A stretch of DNA of 41,726 bases, taken from assembly GCA_026702755.1 (NCBI GenBank), contig JAPPBX010000086.1, forward strand, positions 1-41,726, written 5' to 3'. The translations under genes were made by a program, and so were the position numbers. The notes beneath the pieces are model-generated. The model had not been told where the DNA came from. It did not search any database and saw nothing but the letters and a program-made list of their open reading frames with translations. Positions 34,682-41,726 of the stretch are shown here, piece by piece (position 1 is the first letter of the stretch; each line of letters begins with the position of its first letter). This DNA comes from Candidatus Poribacteria bacterium (lineage in GTDB: Bacteria; Poribacteria; WGA-4E; WGA-3G).

Positions 34682-34741
34682 GTTAATGTGTAATGAACAC
34701 AGTGTAGTGTTTTATAACAACATTTCAGAAGGAGAATTACC

Positions 34742-35008
34742 ATGTCATATTCTGCTGCTACCTCTGAAACCATCGCCGCCCGCGGCGAAGAAATCTATCA
34801 GCAGTACCGCGAAGAACTTGAAGTTCAACACAAAGGTCAGTTTTTTGTGGTCGATATTGAAACAGGAAACTATGAAATCGCCAATGAGGATTTAGTCGCT
34901 ACAGAACGCCTTCTTGCTAAAAATCCAGAGGCTATGACTTACGGTCTGCGAATCGGCTTTGGAGCCGCCTATCGCCTTGGCTTTAGAATTTCGGATCCAG
35001 CACAATGA
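34742..35008 (+). CDS. Small acidic protein of unknown function, partner of the aspartic protease gene
   Basis: The 88-residue protein is probably soluble, with a helical N-terminal half (TSETIAARGEEIYQQYREELE) and a middle GQFFVVDIETGNYEIANEDLVAT that looks like paired strands. It ends in a glycine-rich YGLRIGFGAAYRLGF. AAGGAG lies about 9 bases before the ATG. The stop overlaps the start of the next gene (ATGA), so the two are coupled. Such small proteins commonly precede retropepsin-like genes in cyanobacteria and related genomes. No function is established; an antitoxin-like or substrate role would be speculation. Confidence 0.75.
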   Translation: MSYSAATSETIAARGEEIYQQYREELEVQHKGQFFVVDIETGNYEIANEDLVATERLLAKNPEAMTYGLRIGFGAAYRLGFRISDPAQ

Positions 35009-35373
35009 TTATAGGAAAAATTAGGGCGGATCGAGAAGCCGTGATTGAATTGGAAGTTGTTGGCTTAGCACAACGGGTAAAAATTGAGGCGGTTATTGAT
35101 ACAGGTTTCACTGGCTATTTGATGCTACCAAGCGATTTAATTGATCGCCTGAATCTTCCACTGATTGGTAAGCGAGACGTGATTCTCGCTGATGGAACCA
35201 GCGTTCCCCTCAATTTATACCGTGTGAAAGTGATATGGCACAGCGTAGAACGTGTGGCGTACGTTTTACGTGCAGATGCTGAATCGTTAGTTGGTATGTC
35301 GTTGCTTCACGGAAGTCGCGTGACACTGGATGTGGAAACAAATGGAGATGTAATAATTGCCCCTTTGCCTTAG
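35005..35373 (+). CDS. Clan AA (retropepsin-like) aspartic protease
   Basis: The 122-residue protein has the catalytic triad D32-T33-G34 in AVIDTGFTGYLML, the beta-strand pattern of a single retropepsin lobe, and a closing hydrophobic-hydrophobic-G motif (LVGMSLLHG). As in viral proteases it would need to dimerise to form an active site. It matches the small bacterial/archaeal clan AA family typified by AF_0612. It is translated with the preceding small gene through a 4-base overlap. Activity and substrate are unknown; the preceding small protein is an obvious candidate partner. Confidence 0.85.
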   Translation: MIIGKIRADREAVIELEVVGLAQRVKIEAVIDTGFTGYLMLPSDLIDRLNLPLIGKRDVILADGTSVPLNLYRVKVIWHSVERVAYVLRADAESLVGMSLLHGSRVTLDVETNGDVIIAPLP

Positions 35374-35452
35374 ACACATTACTTAACCAGCAGCAACACT
35401 TAAGAACAAACATTCCGTAAATTAGTTACAATTGAAGGGAGAAGAAGTCTCG

Positions 35453-37138
35453 ATGCAATTCAAAATCCCGTTACGTCAACGACTACAGCTCGTAGTCCAG
35501 TATCTGGCTACGGCAGCAGTGCTTCTTCTATTCTATGGAATTCACACGGCTATCGCCCAAACCGCCACGCAGATTGCTAAAACGAAAGCCGCTACTGTTT
35601 CCTTAGAGATGAAGGACAACACCGGCAAAATCATCAGCATCGGCAGCGGCTTTTTCGTTCAATCCAATCTCATTGCCACCAACTACCACATCATTGTAGG
35701 AACAGCGAGTGGCACTGCGAAAGTCGACGATAAAGATACACACTACACTATTGAAGGGTTCACTGCAATAGATGCAGCCAACGATCTTGCCCTTCTAAAA
35801 GTTACGGCGTACGGTGTCAAACCATTGCCACTCGGCAATAGCGATATCCTTCAGATCGGCGAGACTGTCCATGTCGCCGACAATTCCTTAGGTGTCGTAA
35901 ATTTCTGGGACGGTATTATAAAGAGATTTCGCGATAAGTACACCACGGAACGAATTCTGATGACAGCACCTATGGCACCCGGAAGAAGTGGAGCTCCAGT
36001 GCTAAACCGCTGGGGTGAAGTTATCGGGATGTCTTATATAACGACTGAAAGTGTAACCACTGAAAGTGGGCAGTACCTCCAATTTGCCATCCCCTCACGT
36101 TACCTCAAGGCACTGCTAGCTGAGTCTAAACGAGTACACTCTTTTTCATGGGATACACATTCCATCTCCGCAGAAACATACTTCTTGCGAGGTAAAATGA
36201 TGGAGAGTCTCTCGCGGTATGTGGATGCAATTGAAGTCTACACCCACGCAATTCGACGCAATCCAAATTACAAGATTTATTACAATCGAGGACGTGCCAA
36301 GAGTTGGCTTGGACAATACACCGCCGCCATACAAGACTACAACAAAGCAATACAACTCAAGCCTGATGATTCTTTTATTTACAGTAGTCGCGGAAGTGCC
36401 AAAAATAGTCTGGGTCAATACTTTGAGGCTATACAAGATTATGACAAAGCAATACAACTCAAGCCAAATAGTGCCTATACCTACGTAGGTCGAGCACATG
36501 TAAAGGAACAACTAAACCAATACGCAGCCGCTATACAAGATTATGATATGGCAATACAACTCAGACCTAATGATTTCCTTTTCTATCTTGATCGGGGAGA
36601 TGCCAAAGTTAAACTAGGACAGTATTTTGCTGCAATACAAGACTATGACAAAGTAATACAAATCATCCCGCAAGGTGCTAGGGCCTACCACAGTAGGGGA
36701 AATGTTAAAGCTCAACTCGAACAATATGCTGCTGCTATACAAGATTACGACAAGGCAATACAAGTTAATCCAAATTATGAGATTGCCTATTACAGCCGTG
36801 GATACACTAAGGCACGCCTCGGGCAATACTTCGCCGCCATACAAGATTATGACAAGGCAATACAACTTAGACCTGATGCTGCTTCTACGTACCGAAGTCG
36901 CGGGATTGCTAAGTCTCAACTCGGGCAACACTTTGCCGCTATACAAGACTATGATAAGGCGATACAACTCAATCCTGATTTTGCTTATGCCTATTACAGT
37001 CGAGGACTTGCTAAAGTCTTGCTCAATCACATAATGGAGGCAAAGCAGGATTTTCAAACTGCCTTGAAACTTGCGAAACAGGTGGGTAATGTTAGCCTTG
37101 AATCTGATATTAAGTCAGTACTTCAGACATTGGAATAG
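35453..37138 (+). CDS. Secreted trypsin-like serine protease fused to nine TPRs
   Basis: ATG 35453 is chosen over 35432 because AGGGAGAAG sits about 10 bases upstream and a signal peptide follows (hydrophobic about 19-35, likely cleavage after AIAQ). The protease domain (about 37-225) has a full triad: H79 (ATNYHII), D111 (AANDLALL) and S179 (PGRSGAP), as in DegP/HtrA proteases, but no PDZ domain. Nine TPR units follow (about 240-555) with a strongly repeated AIQDYDKAIQL motif. The result is an extracytoplasmic protease with a protein-binding solenoid. Substrate unknown. It ends 96 bases before the convergent oxidoreductase gene. Confidence 0.88.
   Translation: MQFKIPLRQRLQLVVQYLATAAVLLLFYGIHTAIAQTATQIAKTKAATVSLEMKDNTGKIISIGSGFFVQSNLIATNYHIIVGTASGTAKVDDKDTHYTIEGFTAIDAANDLALLKVTAYGVKPLPLGNSDILQIGETVHVADNSLGVVNFWDGIIKRFRDKYTTERILMTAPMAPGRSGAPVLNRWGEVIGMSYITTESVTTESGQYLQFAIPSRYLKALLAESKRVHSFSWDTHSISAETYFLRGKMMESLSRYVDAIEVYTHAIRRNPNYKIYYNRGRAKSWLGQYTAAIQDYNKAIQLKPDDSFIYSSRGSAKNSLGQYFEAIQDYDKAIQLKPNSAYTYVGRAHVKEQLNQYAAAIQDYDMAIQLRPNDFLFYLDRGDAKVKLGQYFAAIQDYDKVIQIIPQGARAYHSRGNVKAQLEQYAAAIQDYDKAIQVNPNYEIAYYSRGYTKARLGQYFAAIQDYDKAIQLRPDAASTYRSRGIAKSQLGQHFAAIQDYDKAIQLNPDFAYAYYSRGLAKVLLNHIMEAKQDFQTALKLAKQVGNVSLESDIKSVLQTLE
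36227..37040 (+). repeat. 102-base tandem repeats encoding the TPR array
   Basis: DNA units of 102 bases recur (for example ATACAAGACTA at 36329 and ATACAAGATTA at 36431), each encoding one 34-residue TPR. The central part of the units is close to identical at the base level, which points to recent copying or gene conversion and suggests that copy number could vary between strains. Confidence 0.8.
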
Positions 37139-37234
37139 CAAGATTTGAAAAGCAGCGAAATAGAACTGGATGCTACAGTTAATTTGTGAGATTCTCTTGA
37201 CTTTTCACTTGGAGGTTTTCAATATCACATCGGT

Positions 37235-38383
37235 TCAGTTAAGCTCAATTGCCTCTCCGCTTGCAGCGGAACGATATCCGGCGCAGATGATTTCTACGGA
37301 ATGCGCGGCAAACTCGGCGTTCATTTCACTCTCAACACCGTTCTCAACACAATCCACAAACGCGCTGAACTCTCGTGGTCCATCGTCATCACTACCGACA
37401 TCAATCCATTGTTGCTTTGGGCGCATCCCGATCTCCGATTGTGTGCTACTCCACATCCCCATTGGATCCAGTGGGTGGGGTGTCGGCGGTTCAAATGCTG
37501 GTTCAGCGGCAAAAACCTCCAAGCGGTTCGCCGACGCATCAAACGTCAAAGTCCCCTCGGTGCCGATGAGATGTACCTTCCGAATGCCACCTTGTGCGTG
37601 ACTCTGCCATCCGTAGCGTCCACCGACAATCGTCGCCGTAATTCCATCTTCCAAGTCCAGAACTAAAGCACCAAAGTCCTCAAGACCACAGTCGCGATGT
37701 TCCTTAAAGAAATAGTTCGCTGTTCCACCGAAAACACGCTGTACCCGCTTCTGTGTCAACCAATTCACCATAGATACCGCGTAGACCCCGACATCAAACA
37801 TCTCAGGTTTCGCTTCAACGAAACTGTAGTGTTCCAAGGTCGGTTTTTGGATTCTTTTTTCTCCGACGGGTGCGGTGCCCGGATGCCCTTTGGAAAACAG
37901 GACATCACAATGAATTGCCTGAAGTTCGCCGATGCGTCCACTCGTCAACGCCCTCTGAACGGTGCGCGCCCAAGCACTGTGAATGTTGCTAAACATCTGG
38001 CTACGGACACCACTTTTCGCAACAGCGTCAACAATTCGGTTCGCATCTTCCGCGTTGAGTGCCATCGGCTTATCAAGATAAACGTGCTTTCCCGCTTCTG
38101 CGCATTTCGCCCCTATACGTCCGCGACGTTCCACATCTGTACAGAGGCTCACGATATGCACGTCCTCGCGTGCCAATGCTGCGTCGAGGTCTATGAACGG
38201 CAAATCCATTGATTCAGCCAGCGAACGTGCCAACGTAATCCGTTCTGGTGGTGCGTCCGGTTCATCAGCGAATGCCACCAACCGACACCGTGCATCCTGC
38301 GCAAAACTCAAGGCGTAATTCTCTTGATGCGTCCGATTCCCACCGAGGAGGAGAACCCCATATTTTTTTCCGTTCTGCTGCAT
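37235..38383 (-). CDS. Gfo/Idh/MocA-family oxidoreductase
   Basis: These NAD(P)-dependent enzymes oxidise or reduce sugars and related polyols. The 382 residues have a Rossmann-type start (YGVLLLGGNRTHQ, an unusual nucleotide loop), VHIVSLCTD and the family signature GKHVYLDKPMALN (usual form EKP). The C-terminal half carries GIRKVHLIGTEGTLTFD, the typical Gfo/Idh beta-sheet domain. Length is normal. The ATG is preceded by GGAGGG, which lies within the end of the upstream gene (2-base gap), so the two are translated together. Substrate cannot be read from sequence. Poribacteria carry many copies of this family. Confidence 0.88.
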   Translation of the reverse strand: MQQNGKKYGVLLLGGNRTHQENYALSFAQDARCRLVAFADEPDAPPERITLARSLAESMDLPFIDLDAALAREDVHIVSLCTDVERRGRIGAKCAEAGKHVYLDKPMALNAEDANRIVDAVAKSGVRSQMFSNIHSAWARTVQRALTSGRIGELQAIHCDVLFSKGHPGTAPVGEKRIQKPTLEHYSFVEAKPEMFDVGVYAVSMVNWLTQKRVQRVFGGTANYFFKEHRDCGLEDFGALVLDLEDGITATIVGGRYGWQSHAQGGIRKVHLIGTEGTLTFDASANRLEVFAAEPAFEPPTPHPLDPMGMWSSTQSEIGMRPKQQWIDVGSDDDGPREFSAFVDCVENGVESEMNAEFAAHSVEIICAGYRSAASGEAIELN

Positions 38384-38385
38384 GT

Positions 38386-38829
38386 TTAACCCTCCAATGT
38401 TATAGGTTGTCCGCTTTCAAGGGACTGTACGATAGCCTCTGTCAGTTCACCTACGCCACCGAGTTCCGGCGGGGCTGCATTCAGGTAATGTCTACCTACC
38501 GGTGTTTCGTGGTAGATAACGCCTTTATTACCAACCAACATGATGTCGATTGCCGTTTCAGCATCAACCCGATTGGCACTCACCAGTGCCATCTGTCCCC
38601 CAACATAGTGAACCATGACCGTCGTCTGTGTGGCTTCCGCGCCTCCCTGTGCATAGACGCGCGCCGGTGCTGAAGGTATCCATCCATTCGCAAGCGCAGC
38701 CGCCTCTCCCAACGATAGCAGCAGATCGGCTGTGTCATCTGCCACGTTAAGGACACACCGAAGGAACACTGGACTCCCAATCCGATCCTTCTCAATCACA
38801 GATTGAACAGATTTTTTGAGCAATTCCAT
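38386..38829 (-). CDS. Stand-alone C-terminal-type domain of the Gfo/Idh/MocA family
   Basis: This 147-residue protein lacks any Rossmann nucleotide motif. Its body (RIGSPVFLRCVL, APARVYAQGG, MVHYVGGQMALVSA, DIMLVGNKGVIYHETP) resembles the substrate-binding sheet of Gfo/Idh oxidoreductases. AAGGAG lies a few bases before its ATG. It is the first gene of a two-gene leftward operon with a full-length Gfo/Idh enzyme. It could be a remnant of a duplicated oxidoreductase or a genuine partner subunit. Its intact ribosome binding site and tight spacing argue against decay. Confidence 0.65.
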   Translation of the reverse strand: MELLKKSVQSVIEKDRIGSPVFLRCVLNVADDTADLLLSLGEAAALANGWIPSAPARVYAQGGAEATQTTVMVHYVGGQMALVSANRVDAETAIDIMLVGNKGVIYHETPVGRHYLNAAPPELGGVGELTEAIVQSLESGQPITLEG

Positions 38830-38914
38830 TTTTTCTCCTTTCTTAGTTGTCAGCAGTCAGTTATCAGCGGTCAGTAGGTGTCGCTCCTACAGCAGAAAAA
38901 TAACCTGAAAAATA

Positions 38915-38944
38915 TTGACGAATCTGTGGATATTATGCTATATT
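38915..38944 (+). promoter_or_regulatory. Candidate extended -10 promoter for the rhodanese gene
   Basis: TTGACG (38915-38920) and TATATT (38939-38944), 18 bases apart, with TGC before the -10. A start near 38951 gives a leader of about 108 bases. The upstream side carries a TCAGTTATCAG repeat fragment (38845-38880). Confidence 0.6.
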
Positions 38945-39058
38945 CTGTAACAATAAATTTTGGCTTGTCCTGTTGAATATGGACTTGCAAGCTGCGCCCT
39001 ACAATACCAAAATTGCCCGAAAATCAACCAGCAATCTTTAACTCTTTTGGAGGAAATA

Positions 39059-39424
39059 ATGCCACTGAAAACCCTTGAACAACTCGTTTCCGAGGCGAAA
39101 GCGAATGTTGGACACATATCACCAGACGAACTTACAGAAGCTACAGAGTCAATCATCCTCTTAGATGTCCGCGACGAACCCGACTACGACGAAGAACATC
39201 TGCCGAATGCAGTTTCACTCCCACGCGGTTATCTCGAACTCGATATTGATGAGGTCGCCCCTGACGCAGATACACACATCGTTACATATTGCGGTGGCGG
39301 CACCCGTGCGACACTCTCCGCACACACTTTAAAAAACATGGGCTATGAAAATGTCTCAGTGCTGACGGGTGGTTTCCGCGGTTGGAAAGCCGAAGGATTA
39401 CCAACCGAAGAATCTGATGAATAA
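39059..39424 (+). CDS. Single-domain rhodanese-like sulfurtransferase
   Basis: ATG 39059 follows GGAGG (39049-39053) and gives a normal single-domain rhodanese of 121 residues; the frame stays open upstream to 38960 but without family character. LLDVRDEPDYDEEHLPNA (34-51) is the CH2A-type motif. The active-site loop is C78-GGGTR83, a six-residue loop with the catalytic cysteine, so it is probably active in carrying persulfide sulfur. There is no signal peptide. Partner unknown; no molybdopterin or thiosulfate gene is adjacent. Confidence 0.9.
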   Translation: MPLKTLEQLVSEAKANVGHISPDELTEATESIILLDVRDEPDYDEEHLPNAVSLPRGYLELDIDEVAPDADTHIVTYCGGGTRATLSAHTLKNMGYENVSVLTGGFRGWKAEGLPTEESDE

Positions 39425-39560
39425 GCACATCTAATGTACGTAGATTAGCACAGATAAAAAACCTTGTCAAATCCCGATACTGCGCAAGACGATTCTGTTT
39501 TCCGTGCACGTAAGTCCGTTGGTTTGTAGTAAGGAAACGATTTATTGCTCGTTATACACA

Positions 39561-39660
39561 CCTTTAGAACGTGCGATAAATCGCACTACTACAAACACAT
39601 CCATTCTTAGGCAGAAAACCCCTTTAGAACGTGCGATAAATCGCACTACTACGAACACAT
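39561..39660. repeat. Two 40-base direct repeats containing a palindrome
   Basis: 39561-39600 and 39621-39660 match at 39 of 40 bases, with a 60-base period. Each contains the perfect palindrome GTGCGATAAATCGCAC with an A/T-rich centre (from 39571 and 39631). A degraded inverted copy (GTTTGTAGTAAGG) lies near 39523-39535. The stretch 39425-39705 holds only these repeats; the open frame at 39504-39764 is repeat-derived. Confidence 0.75.
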
Positions 39661-39705
39661 TATCGCACAAACATAGCGACAAGACCAACACCACACGGAG
39701 AAAAA

Positions 39706-40734
39706 ATGCGAAACAGATATATCCTTTTAGCAGTCATACTTCTCGCACTCTTTATCGGCAATAGCCATGGACAAAAGAAACAACTCAACGTCTTCACGTG
39801 GGCAGGTTACGTCAGCGACGACATCCGCGAGGGGTTTGAAAAGGAATTCGGGGCGAGCGTCCTCATTGATACCTATGCCAGCAACGAAGACCTCCTTGCG
39901 AAGTTGTTAGCCGGTGCGACAGGATACGACATCATCATGCCGTCCGACTACATGGTGTCCATCCTAATCAAGCAAAATCTATTAGCCGAATTGAACCGCG
40001 ACAACATCCCTAACTTCCAAAATATCAGTCCGCTATTCCTTGGCAAATACTTCGACACCGAAAACCGATATTCCATCCCCTATACATTCGGCACCGCGGG
40101 TATCGCTTACGATTCGGCTGTTGTTTCGCCAGCACCCGATAGTTGGACGGTGCTTTGGGATACCCAATATAAGAACCAATTCAGCATGTTGGACGATCAA
40201 CGCGAGACAATCGGTGCTGCGCTTAAACTGCTCGGATACAGCCTCAACACAACCGATCCGAAGGAGATCAAAGCGGCGAAAGAAAAACTCATTGCCCAGA
40301 AACCGCTCGTCAAACAGTATAAGAGCGAGGCGGAAGAACTCCTCATCGCTGGGGACGTCGTCATGGCGCACTGCTGGAGCGGTGATGCGTTCCGTGCAAC
40401 AGAAACCCGACCTACGATCCGATATGTCATTCCGAAAGAAGGCTCAAGCCAGTTTATCGATGCGGTCTGCATTCCGAAATCCGCACCCCATAAATCCCTC
40501 GCCGAGCAATTCATCAATTACCTCCTTCGCCCTGAAGTCAATGCCAAGATTACGACTTTCACGAAATATGGGACATGCGTCCCCACGGCGAAAGAATATT
40601 TACCGGAACACCTACGGAAACACAAATTTATCTATCCACCGCAAGAGGTTTTGGAATCCCTTGAGTGGCTAAAAGATGCGGGAGACTTCACGAGACACTA
40701 TAACCGCGCATGGGAGGAAATCAAAGCGAAATGA
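39706..40734 (+). CDS. Periplasmic spermidine/putrescine-type binding protein (PotD-like)
   Basis: The 342-residue protein has a signal peptide (hydrophobic 6-18, likely cleavage near HGQ) and the PotD hallmarks LNVFTWAGYVSDDI, VLIDTYASNEDLLAKL and GYDIIMPSDYMV. A sequence IPYTFGTAGIAYDS follows, as in polyamine-binding proteins. It would deliver a polyamine to an ABC transporter, but no potA/B/C genes are visible here. Its stop overlaps the next gene's start by four bases, an unusual partnership with a Kelch propeller protein. The exact ligand cannot be read; acidic ligand-binding positions would need structural comparison. Confidence 0.88.
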   Translation: MRNRYILLAVILLALFIGNSHGQKKQLNVFTWAGYVSDDIREGFEKEFGASVLIDTYASNEDLLAKLLAGATGYDIIMPSDYMVSILIKQNLLAELNRDNIPNFQNISPLFLGKYFDTENRYSIPYTFGTAGIAYDSAVVSPAPDSWTVLWDTQYKNQFSMLDDQRETIGAALKLLGYSLNTTDPKEIKAAKEKLIAQKPLVKQYKSEAEELLIAGDVVMAHCWSGDAFRATETRPTIRYVIPKEGSSQFIDAVCIPKSAPHKSLAEQFINYLLRPEVNAKITTFTKYGTCVPTAKEYLPEHLRKHKFIYPPQEVLESLEWLKDAGDFTRHYNRAWEEIKAK

Positions 40735-41705
40735 TGTTTAAAACGCTTCAACATCTACGCTGGATTGTTGTGAGTGTAGCTGCTTTTGTTCTGTTCCATG
40801 TAGTTATAGGAAACGTTGCTGCGAAAAAATGGAAGGTCGTTTCTCAACTTCCAACCGGAAGATCGGCATTCTCAACGGCAGTCGTTGACGAGAAAATTTA
40901 TCTCATCGGCGGTCTCCTCTTTGAAAACGAGAAAGGTAATACCCGTGGACTTTCAACCGTGGAGGTCTACGACACGAAAAACAACAGTTGGCAGCGACTC
41001 GCAGATATGCCGACACCTCGATTATATGCGGGGGCAGCAGTCGTGGATGGAAAAATCTATGTCGTCGGTGGCTATCGTGTAATAGACAGACGCATGAAGA
41101 CACTGAAAGTCGTTGAGGTGTACGACCCACAAACCGATACATGGGAGAAAAAACAGGACATGTCCATCCCTCGTAGACAGTTCGGTATTGGTGTGGTTGC
41201 TGGCAAAATCTATGCCATTGGCGGCGAGAATCTCTTTGCGGATCCATCCCTACTCGATCATGTGGAAGTCTATGACCCTGTCAGCGATACTTGGGCAAAG
41301 CGAGCGGAGCTGCCATCAAGACGCGATGAGGTTAAGGTAGCGGTTGTTCAGGACACCATTTACGTCATCGGTGGGTTTGGGTGGCCCCCAGTTGGTTTGG
41401 GTGCCGTTCTTGCTACCATTGAAGCGTATCACCCCAAAACGAACCGCTGGCGCGAGAAATCGGACATGCCGAATCTCAGAACTGACTTTTCGACGGTCGT
41501 CGTTGATGATAAAATCTATCTCATTGGAGGTTATGGTGTTGCGCTTGAAAGGTTTGACGGGTACTTAAAGACAGTAGAAGTCTATGATCCAGAGACAGAG
41601 AGATGGGACGATAGTCTGCCGATGCCAACTAAAAATAGCCCGTTTGGTGCTGAGGCAGTCAACGACAAGATTTATCAATCTACCCGTCAAAACCCCATGC
41701 TTTAG
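40731..41705 (+). pseudogene. Exported Kelch-repeat propeller protein, interrupted at its sixth repeat
   Basis: The gene starts within the PotD-like stop (ATG 40731; a second ATG at 40734 is equally possible), behind GGAGG. It begins with a signal peptide (hydrophobic about 10-27, ending VAA). Five full Kelch repeats follow (pattern VVDGKIYVVGGY...VEVYDPQTDTW). The sixth reads AVNDKIY and then, exactly where VIGG is expected, changes to QSTRQNPML and a stop. The junction is after base 41675, and the following DNA looks like a mobile-element end. A complete propeller would need at least one more blade, so the product is probably truncated. Confidence 0.75.
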
Positions 41706-41726
41706 CTTGGGGATGTAGACGGGCGT
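41676..41726. mobile_element. Probable end of an IS200/IS605-type element
   Basis: CCCCATGC (41693-41700) and GCTTGGGG (41705-41712) form an imperfect hairpin with loop TTTA. CCCGTC (41683-41688) and GACGGG (41718-41723) add an outer stem. This imperfect AACCCCATGC...GCTTGGGG palindrome is characteristic of the subterminal hairpins of IS200/IS605 elements. No transposase lies within the window; the body would be beyond the right edge. Confidence 0.65.

Noticed and set aside
36227-37040. Regular 102-base repeats as a non-coding satellite or CRISPR
   Set aside because: The period equals 34 codons, the frame is open throughout, and the units encode canonical TPR motifs.
39561-39660. Possible CRISPR array
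   Set aside because: There are only two repeats, each with its own palindrome, separated by a 20-base spacer; no cas genes and no further units. It fits an intergenic repeat better.
39504-39764. 86-residue open frame as a gene
   Set aside because: It is composed of the two direct repeats (ERAINRTTTNT twice) and runs into the PotD-like gene in another frame; it has no ribosome binding site.

Overview
The window looks like a stretch of a bacterial chromosome, most probably Candidatus Poribacteria or a close relative. This is an inference from gene content: a phytanoyl-CoA-dioxygenase-family protein, Gfo/Idh/MocA oxidoreductases, WD40, Kelch and Ycf48-like propeller proteins, a PQQ dehydrogenase, selenocysteine machinery and many short dispersed palindromic repeats between genes. 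There is no 16S rRNA or other decisive marker. Promoters resemble sigma-70 sites and most starts have an AGGAG-type ribosome binding site.

Layout, left to right. (1) 136-5777: lepA, two tandem signal peptidase I genes, selB, then the selenocysteine tRNA (selC). All read rightward and are closely packed. lipA follows, then a repeat-rich stretch of about 490 bases and a small lipoprotein gene. (2) 7890-11552: a compact three-gene unit that I read as a xoxF-xoxJ-xoxG-like module. It comprises a PQQ alcohol dehydrogenase carrying the Asp-x-Asp signature of lanthanide enzymes, its periplasmic binding-protein partner and a two-haem cytochrome c. (3) 11765-17814: two tandem dapB genes, a Ycf48-like propeller lipoprotein, a PhyH-family oxygenase and an LL-diaminopimelate aminotransferase (dapL). 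dapB1 and dapL share a leader sequence, and dapL is flanked by two related hairpins. (4) 17977-21930: a very large sensor with an external propeller, one membrane helix and a cytoplasmic SpoIIE/PP2C phosphatase.

(5) 21960-27320, leftward: a fused sugar kinase/UTP-sugar uridylyltransferase, a GNAT acetyltransferase and a membrane-anchored zinc peptidase with TPRs. (6) 27661-31687: tandem WD40 genes behind a consensus promoter. (7) 31894-34635: a PspA/Vipp1-family protein followed by a double-AAA+ (Ycf46-like) ATPase, probably a membrane-stress pair. (8) 34742-37138: a two-gene unit ending in a retropepsin-like protease, then a secreted trypsin-like protease with nine TPRs. (9) 37235-38829, leftward: a Gfo/Idh/MocA oxidoreductase and a stand-alone copy of that family's C-terminal domain. 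(10) 39059 to the end: a rhodanese, a repeat cluster, a PotD-like binding protein and a Kelch protein cut off by what looks like the end of an IS200/IS605-type element.

The most notable points are the putative lanthanide-dependent dehydrogenase module, the reversed-order kinase/uridylyltransferase fusion, the hairpins and leader around the lysine-pathway genes, the PspA-AAA+ pair, and three independent tandem gene duplications. All family assignments come from reading motifs by eye; no database search was run.
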